From Naganishia liquefaciens (lineage: Eukaryota > Basidiomycota > Tremellomycetes > Filobasidiales > Filobasidiaceae), in the NCBI GenBank assembly GCA_013423385.1, contig BLZA01000020.1, positions 62,001-126,000 on the forward strand: 64,000 nucleotides of DNA, in the 5' to 3' direction. The notes below the pieces were generated by a model. The model did no database searches, was not told the origin of the DNA, and saw nothing but the letters and a program-made list of their open reading frames with translations. Below are positions 57,301-64,000 of the stretch, piece after piece. Each line of letters opens with the position of its first letter. Within the stretch, counting starts at the first letter, position 1. A program made the position numbers and the translations under genes.

Positions 57301-59164
57301 CTGACGATTGTCCAGATCTCGTGATGGCGCCTTCTCGAAAGCCTGTCTGCCTGTACGTGGTTTCTTTGGGTCTTGAAACACACACAACCGACGAATAAAC
57401 AAGCCATAGCCGAATCTTTTTCCGTAATGCCGGCGCTGCACGCGGTTATGGATGATCAGCGTCTGGCTATAATTTCGACATAAAACAAAAAAACTTCAGA
57501 GTGTCGTCCGACCGATTGACCCGCTCCTTCAGCCGATATTTGTATGAATACAAGTGTGTCTGATCTGTTGCTGCGACCAGCCTAACGGTACTCAGAAATC
57601 AGGAATTGTCAAAATCAACATTGCGGTCAAACGCGATTGCGAGAGGCGATTGTACTTCCATCAGTTGTAAGATACATCAAATCTCTCTGGGCGAGATGTA
57701 CGAACATCTTATATGATTACCTTGTGTTTTGTCATTGCTACACACAGTCGCGTATCGCCGTTTGTGATAGACGCGCTTTAACTATTGAAGAGCTTTCTGA
57801 AGAGTAAAATAAAGCTTATAGGGCGACCTTTCATGTAAACATCTGAAGCGATGTCCCTTACGACCTGTTCTTGAGACACCGGTTCTCGCATAATCGATTG
57901 AGCGAGATCAACGGAGATAACGTACTGTTTGGGCTTGACGCCATGAGAGTTCGGCAAATTGGGTTGACTCAGGACGGAAGTATCTGCGAGATTCGACCGC
58001 TCGATCTCGGCTAGAGCTTGTTGGTGCTCCTCAATAATCGTTCTTGTTCAGCGGTGAACAATTTCTATGCGGCTTCATAAGCATGCCTGCGAATTGCGAA
58101 ATTCAGTTTTTAAAATACATTGGAATCATTGCTGTTTGCTACCGCTTGCCTTGTCAGATAGATGAAACCATGTGACGTATACACGAGATTGGTATGGGTA
58201 TGACTACCGCTGTGCCTTCTCAGATTTGGCATTGCTCAGTGCTGAGCGATATGTTTCATCATCCTTGCAGCACCTAGAGGGCCCCTCTTGCTGCTCGCGA
58301 GTCTGAGATGTCGAGGACCAATCATGCCGGCTTGTTTACAGAGTGACCTGAATAGTAGGTAAGAGCGGGTGTGAGCAGTGATGGGATGATGGCGATTGAC
58401 CCTTTCGGAAGAGAGCGGAAGCCCAAGAGATTTCAATGCGACGTAGTTGACCTAGAGCATAGTAACAGCGAAGTTGTATACAGGTCTAGTGGGTAGCATT
58501 TGGCCAGGAAGCACAAAGATACATTGCTCATACAAGTCACTATAAGTACAGCTTTTCGCTCAGCGCGCTCAATCGGTCGCAGACCTGGCGGGGACCACGA
58601 TAGGAAGACTCACGGTCCACGAGAGGGGAAATAGCAGTGTCAGAAAAACTCAAGAGGATTGTCACTAAGCCTCGTGCTCTCGCCCTGCCTTTCCCACCAT
58701 TTTCGTATTCCGTCGTACAAAGAACCCAGAAAGCGCCCAAGCCGCTGAGTCTCTCTCCTTTTGCTCTCGCAGGATAGTGATTCTGCCGGGAACTCTGTAT
58801 GAAAGGAAACGATGATGATTTGTCGACAATATGGACGGAAACGATGATGATATGTCGACAGCACAGCGTTCTGTCTCTCTCCAAAGATATCTGAGGCGCA
58901 GGTCCCGCTATTGGTCCCGACCCCGAAGTAAACCTTGTGATCCAAGACCCTGGTCCTCTTCTGCGACACACACCGTGCCAGAGGCACTGTTCTGCGGGGG
59001 AACGAGGGGGGTGGGAAGGAAAGCAGTATGTACCCTAGGCATGCAGGCGTGAGTATAATGACAATATAGCAAGTAGTGATACATCTCGTGGCAAATCCGT
59101 CCGACCTCTCGTGGACCGGCCGCAAAGGCCTCCACCCGTCGGCCGTCAACTACTTCTCCGACGC
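57301..59164. other. Intergenic, no supported gene
   Basis: About 1.9 kb. GC content rises again after 58.2 kb. Two near-identical short strings (AACGATGATGAT-TGTCGACA) lie about 30 bp apart at 58809-58862. ORFs at 58540-59149 on the minus strand overlap in several frames and show no domain. Confidence 0.4.
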
Positions 59165-60375
59165 CTAGATCAACTTGTCGTACTTTTCGCCCCTGATGGA
59201 TCCGCCCTTCAAGGCAGTCGTGACATTCCTGGCGAATGCTTGACGATCCCTGCGCAGGTCTTCTGCGGCCTCTGAGACGCCAGGAACAGGAAGAGTTAGC
59301 GGTCGATGATTCGCGTGACAATGACAAAAAGGAGCATCCGACAAACCTTTGTTTAGGGGATCATCAGGGTTGCTACGAGGCATGATGGGTCAGCTCCCTA
59401 TCTCTTGAACGATCCGCCGAAACTACTCACGGTTCAAGGAAGAGGTATTGTAGGCCGACCATGACGGATTGCAGCGAAAGCACGGGCTTCCAGTCTTCTC
59501 GCAGGATATTCCTTGGTGAGAGGTCAAATGTTGACACGCTGGAGTTGATGCGTCGACATGCTGGTACTCACAGACAGACATTTCCTTCCAGGTCAAGGTT
59601 GGGGTGATAGATCTGGAGAAAAGCAGCGCGCCCTCGAGATGAGAACAGTCCCAAGCCGGTAATCGACATTATACTTGCCTTTTTCGTGCATCGGACTTTT
59701 GGTGCCTGATGCGGGTAGTTTGGCGAGATGACCACGGTAAAGGGAAAAGTAGCATTCTTGTACATGCCTTGGGGTGAGACAGAAATTAGTGAACGGTAGC
59801 CCGTCTCCACCTATGCACCAGGCAACGCACCTTCGTCGGGCGTGATGGTGAGCTCAAAGTTCAACAAGTCGGCGGGATCCGGGAAATGGGTCTTCATGGT
59901 ATCCGGAAGCTCGAGTTCCGTAAGGTCTGTTCGGATGAAACAATGAAGCATGAGCATCGTATTCCTGATGAACATTCAATGGCGACGCCGATGTGGATCA
60001 TGCCTGCCTGCCATGCCGATCAGGGATTATCGCTTGGACCCGAATAGTCCAGATCCGGAGACTCCTCATCCTAACCCGTGCTTCTGGTTGGCAGCCCAAT
60101 TCCAGCTTGTGTTGGATCCGTGTCCTTCCAGGGGAAACAACAAGCCGACCATCGCCCTCGGCTGTCCCCCTTTCGAATCCCCCAGATACGCGATGACCAC
60201 GCCATCTACCGTCCGACCACAACTCACCTTTTTGCACCCGGATCTGAGCCGCCGACGTCTTTGGCTTTGCGCTTGCGGCCGCCTCCTCGTTCTTCTTCAT
60301 TGACCAGATCTGAGCGCGGCGAGATGAGACAAGGACGAAAATAACCCAAGGTGTATGACGACATACCTTGATCAT
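59165..60375 (-). CDS. UBC12: Ubc12, NEDD8/Rub1-conjugating E2 enzyme
   Basis: Eight exons: 60375-60367, 60309-60228, 59926-59831, 59767-59679, 59612-59572, 59511-59431, 59372-59347, 59271-59165; predicted 176 aa (human UBE2M 183). It transfers NEDD8 from the Uba3-Ula1 E1 to cullins. Seen in order: N-terminal MIK then [19 protein letters not shown], the E2 fold [33 protein letters not shown] with catalytic Cys followed by [11 protein letters not shown], and [16 protein letters not shown]. The first coding exon has only 9 nt. Intron 4 uses a GC donor (GCAAGT at 59678-59673) with a normal AG. Intron 2 (301 bp) is long. PCC1 diverges from it 300 bp away. Confidence 0.94.
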
Positions 60376-60675
60376 CTTGTCGGTGGTGGTGTTGCAATCT
60401 CAAAGTTTGTAACGAGCGGACGGAATGGTGATCCGTGCAGATGGTGGCCTGGCCGTGCAGTGTCCTGTGTTCCTTCCTGGGCTTCGCCACCCATCGCCCG
60501 GGCATGCGGCATGCGGTCGCTATCTGTCATCAGAGGAGGAGGAGTGGATGCCCTCGCTCATTTGCTTCCGCGCGTCGATCGCCCGCTTCACTCGTCGTCG
60601 CCGTCGTCGTCGTCGTCAAGGAGCTTCCCCCTCTGCCCCGGCAATGCTGTATTCCTCTGGATCAACCATCACAGC
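60376..60675. promoter_or_regulatory. Divergent promoter region UBC12 / PCC1
   Basis: 300 bp between the two start codons. It contains a CGTCGTCGCCGTCGTCGTCG run at about 60592-60616, a GTC/CGT trinucleotide tract. No TATA box seen. Confidence 0.5.
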
Positions 60676-61146
60676 ATGACATCCACACAGGAGCCCGCTC
60701 AAGACAACCAGCAGGACTGGCACCAGACGTAAGCGCCATCGACCCCCTCCCGCCGCAAAACGCTCACTTCCCTTCCCCGTCAGCACCCTTCGGATTCCCT
60801 TCAAGTCTGCCGCACACGCCGACATTGCACGACGTGTCATCCTCGTCGACCGCGAACTCAATGCGCATCTTGTCGAGCGATCGATCGTCGTCGAGGGAAG
60901 CAACCTGGTAGCGTGAGTCTCCAGTGCCCAGAGCAATATACCCTCCGCGACGGTCTAACGGACGATCCCTCCAGGACATATCGCACAGCAACTGTTCGTC
61001 TGCTCAGGCTCGCAACAAACGGATTCATCGAGAATCTTCAGCTCGTCATTCGTACGATCCACGAATTTGCGCCAACGGCCATGGAAAGCCAGACGGCCGA
61101 TGAACGTGTGACCGGGGCCGCCATCGAGAATGGTATCACCGTTTGA
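60676..61146 (+). CDS. PCC1: Pcc1, KEOPS/EKC complex subunit
   Basis: Three exons: 60676-60728, 60784-60912, 60975-61146; predicted 117 aa, a normal size. Pcc1 is the small dimeric subunit of KEOPS, which makes t6A37 on ANN-decoding tRNAs, and it also affects telomeres and transcription in yeast. The fold is recognisable: TLRIPFKSAAHADIARRVIL, VDRELNAHLVERSIVVEGSN, ATVRLLRLATNGFIENLQLV and RTIHEF. Introns are 55 and 62 bp and all phases fit. The match is by size and motif pattern, with moderate sequence conservation as usual for this family. Confidence 0.83.
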
Positions 61147-62008
61147 TGCACGCGTGCAGCACCTTCGGCCACTCGGTCGCCAACGCGAGTTTTGGCCGCG
61201 CTACCGGCGGTACCTCGACAACTGCTTGACACGGCGACAAATGTGACACAGTAGCACTGGTGCCTTGGCCAAACATTGGATTTTGCTCACAGTGCTCCAC
61301 ATAATGCGCCGAGTCCCTACGGCACACTCAATCTTTAGTGTCCACGACATCGCGAGCCGAACGCACGCACTCGACACACTCAACAAATATGTGCTCACCG
61401 CATACTCTTGGCCGAATTTGGCTATATAGCATTCCAGGACGATACGCTTGCAGCAAAATGGCGTGAAACCCCCTTGTATCCCGATGCAGCGTACCATATG
61501 GACAATACTTGGACATTTCCCTATCATCTCGCAAACCCCGCTCGACAGCGGAGCCAACAAAGAGCTTGACGCCTCAGCAATCTCTGCGCAAAATGAATAC
61601 GTACTGATACCCCGCGTGCGAACGTCGCGCAATCATGCCCGAATGCATTGTCCATTTCCTTTCCCATTTCCAGATCGTTCTCATCGCAAGAGCCGCATGG
61701 AGAGCAGCTCGAAAAGTCATGATTGCAAAGTGCGCGGCGATCTGCCCGCCATGGATGCGATATTGTATCACTTGAAGCCCCAGTTGACAAGCAGGCGCTG
61801 TCTTGTCGCCGCTTCGTTGATGCATGCTTGCATGTAAGGTCTATTGCTCCGAGTAATACAACTCATCGACATGTACAGATGTTTGAGAGTTTCATTAGAC
61901 GCCAAGTCACACGACCAGGCCTCACTCCAGTCGCCCCCACTGATTGTTATATTCCCCATTTCACGAGGTCAAGGGACAGTCGTCAAGAATGGACCATCCT
62001 CGGCGGTA
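61147..62008. other. Intergenic, no supported gene
   Basis: About 860 bp between convergent PCC1 and the paraoxonase-like gene. ORFs at 61201-61632 (minus) and 61448-61837 (plus) lack recognisable domains; the plus ORF has no splice-supported continuation. Confidence 0.4.
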
Positions 62009-63218
62009 TCACAGCTCGATCTTGACCGCCACAATGGCCTCGGCATGAAACCCCGTGACAAATAGCCATCTCTCCCTTGAATGCTCGTCGTCCACGATCA
62101 CCGCTGTACTCGCACTACGCAAGACGCGTCCGTCGTCTTGGAACAAGATTCGCGGGGATCCGCCGAGGGGAACATACCAGACGATGGCCGGTTCGAGACC
62201 GTTTGGATCACGATTGGTCCGTGGCAGGGTATACGCTCGAGCGAGGCCCGCGAGCACATACCCGGCCTCCGAGTCAAACTTTGACGCGTAGTAGGACGGA
62301 TTGTCGATCGTACTTTCGAGCTGGATCGAGGAATCGATGCCGAGTCCAGCGTAAGCATCCCAGGAGCACACGTGAAGAACTCCGCCCGCGGCATCGGTCA
62401 AAAGAACCTGACCATTAGGACCGTGACCTAGCCCGTTGCAGTTGTGCAGGCCGCTTAACGCGATCGTACCGACGACATCACCTTGCTGATAGCCATCCAA
62501 GCGGAAACCAAGGCGAACGAGATCCGTTTTAGGGCCCCATCTATGCGAAACGACGTCTTCTAGCATTCTCATCGCGCCGGATCGATACTTGTGATCATTG
62601 GTCACGAGTATCTCGCCCGGAGAGATGGAGTAGAGGTCGTTTGGAGTGCGGACCAGCGGGTGGTAGACTGACCTTATGTATCGAGCCGTGCCGCTTCCGA
62701 GGGCATGTCGAAAGACTTCGATCTGCGAGCGAGCCCGATCCGCCGGCTTTCCAGAGGTCGGCACGGGGTCGAGGGGGCAATGGTTGATGGTGTGTATGTA
62801 AATGCTGAATGGGTCGTAAGGATCATCGACGATATCGATTCCCTGCGTCACAAAAGCGCCCGTGAATCCCTCGAGTGCCAGTTGCCGGGCTGTAAACGTC
62901 TGAAAGGGGATTCAGATCAGCTCCCGACCACTCACGTTGTCTACCGACCTTTGGATTCACGACCACCAGTTCTCCCCTTCCGACGCCGGTCGGCACCCTC
63001 TCGGGATCCTCAAAATGCGCCGCCGGGGGATACCAATGGAAACGCGGCGACTGCGGACCGTCACAGGCGGCAAACAAGAGACCCGAACGAGGATGGTAAT
63101 GCATATCTTCGGCATGCCTCGTGCCGGGAATGGTGATCACGCGGCCATCACACCCGTGCACATTGCCGGTGCCGGCTGATCGAGGCAAGAGACCCAAGAC
63201 GCGCAACTGGTGCAGCAT
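62009..63218 (-). CDS. Paraoxonase/arylesterase-like protein, copy 2
   Basis: Two exons (63218-62949, 62899-62009), at least 386 aa. Same landmarks as copy 1 at 22.0-23.3 kb: AEDMHYH (Ca ligands), IYIHTINHCP, NDLYSISPGEILVTNDH, GLHNCNGLGHGPNG and TIDNPSYYASKF; the intron again follows VVNPK. The proteins are clearly paralogous but well diverged. The start is uncertain: ATG 63218 gives MLHQLRVLGLLP without the membrane anchor of copy 1, and an upstream exon may be missing (the frame is open upstream without an ATG, and a hydrophobic VVIAWAVMGMAALF piece lies near 63.47 kb). Confidence 0.8.
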
Positions 63219-63537
63219 GGCCGTGGCGTGGGGTGCGTGGGCGAGCCGAGTGGCGATGACCACCCGCGGGAGACTGTGCTTTCATTCGCCACCGAGGGAC
63301 CCTTCGCCAGGTGATCTCATCTTCTCGCGCCCACCCGTCAGCTGTTCTCCCTCCCTATGGCGTTCGGCAAACTTCGGCCCGAATCTGTCCCCTGCGACCG
63401 ACTGTCCTCTCTGCGCCTGGCGCGACTCTCGACCGGAAAGAGAGCTGCCATACCCATGACGGCCCATGCAATTACAACGTGAAGACAATCTATATGACCA
63501 GTGAGGGGTGAGTTGTACATATGGATCGCGCTCCCCT

Positions 63538-64000
63538 CTACTTGGAGAGCTGCTTTTTGCGGTAGGCCTCGACCATGTCCTTTTGGATGTTGGGCATGAC
63601 GGGTGCGTGGGTCTAGAGAGCCAAAATTAGTCTTCGTTTGACGAGAAGGCGACAAACAGGAGAACTGACCTTGTACTCCATCGAGAACTCGCCCTTGCCC
63701 TGGGTCATGCCTCGCAGCTGACTGGAATAGCCAAACATGTCATTCAACGCGACTTCGGCCGTCAGCGTGAATTCATCGTCTCGAACTTCAGTGTCAATGA
63801 TCGTTCCCTTGCGCTGGTTGAGCGCGCCAATGACGCTTCCTGTAGAAAGAGTCAGCAAACAATCCACGCTAGACCCTAAACCAACACTTACCCTGGAATT
63901 CTATCGGCGCGACCACCTCGACCGACATGACGGGCTCCAAAATAACAGGCCGGGCCTTGTTGAACGCCTCCTTGAACGCACCCAACGCAGCCAGTCGGAA
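63538..64000 (-). CDS. MEF1: Mitochondrial elongation factor G, C-terminal part
   Basis: The last three exons are in the window: (from beyond 64000)-63892, 63839-63670, 63612-63538. The encoded end reads [37 protein letters not shown], then [40 protein letters not shown] and a 24-residue tail. This is domain IV end and domain V of mitochondrial EF-G1, the GTPase that drives translocation on mitoribosomes. Introns are 52 and 57 bp. The rest of the gene, including the GTPase domain, lies outside the window. Confidence 0.92.

Noticed and set aside
58540-59149. Overlapping minus-strand ORFs of 143 and 169 codons
   Set aside because: No domain, no splice-supported extension, and several frames are equally open; they appear to be chance ORFs upstream of nothing recognisable.

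Overview
The window looks like nuclear DNA of an intron-dense basidiomycete-like fungus. Introns are mostly 50-70 bp with GTRNGY donors and short pyrimidine-poor acceptors, exons are often tiny (9-29 nt), and the conserved proteins (Pcf11, Dcp1, SF3b subunit 3, Ubc12, Pcc1, pyruvate decarboxylase, mitochondrial EF-G) are fungal in type. The organism call is inference from gene structure; no marker names a species.

Layout. 1-5.8 kb: end of an unknown gene, then PCF11 and DCP1 head to head. 5.9-15.6 kb: a block holding a 7-exon gene of an unfamiliar family (here DupA) with two small companion ORFs (DupB, DupC). 15.4-23.3 kb: DOMON-cytochrome b561 protein, pyruvate decarboxylase (17 exons) and a paraoxonase-like protein, all on the minus strand. 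23.7-34.2 kb: a second, inverted and circularly permuted copy of the 5.9-15.6 kb block. 34.6-45 kb: an unknown gene, a tRNA-Ser(GCT), SF3b subunit 3 (16 exons), an identical inverted tRNA-Ser(GCT), and a membrane-anchored histidine acid phosphatase. 45.4-47.5 kb: a DupA relic and a four-helix membrane protein. 48.7-58.9 kb: a gene-poor, AT-richer stretch with a broken Ty1/copia fossil, nested insertions and solo LTRs. 59.1-64 kb: UBC12, PCC1, a second paraoxonase-like gene and the 3' end of mitochondrial EF-G.

The main discovery is the DupA block. The right copy has the order expected if the left block was excised as a circle, opened at about 14.74 kb and inserted in reverse between the paraoxonase gene and the 34.6 kb gene. 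The left copy sits between intact DCP1 and intact b561, whose 3' ends were carried along, so the left locus is probably the donor. Inside the two copies about 1.57 kb of DupA is identical while the flanks differ clearly, which suggests recent gene conversion. DupA encodes a predicted membrane protein with a coiled coil, a variable 37-residue repeat and a repeated module ending in WE-x-LALID; I do not recognise it. A third, degraded DupA relic lies at 45.4 kb.

Housekeeping genes do not form one pathway, but RNA metabolism is well represented (Pcf11 3'-end cleavage, Dcp1 decapping, SF3b splicing, Pcc1/KEOPS tRNA modification, tRNA-Ser). Exon coordinates were derived by hand from splice signals, reading frame and family conservation; no transcript data were available.
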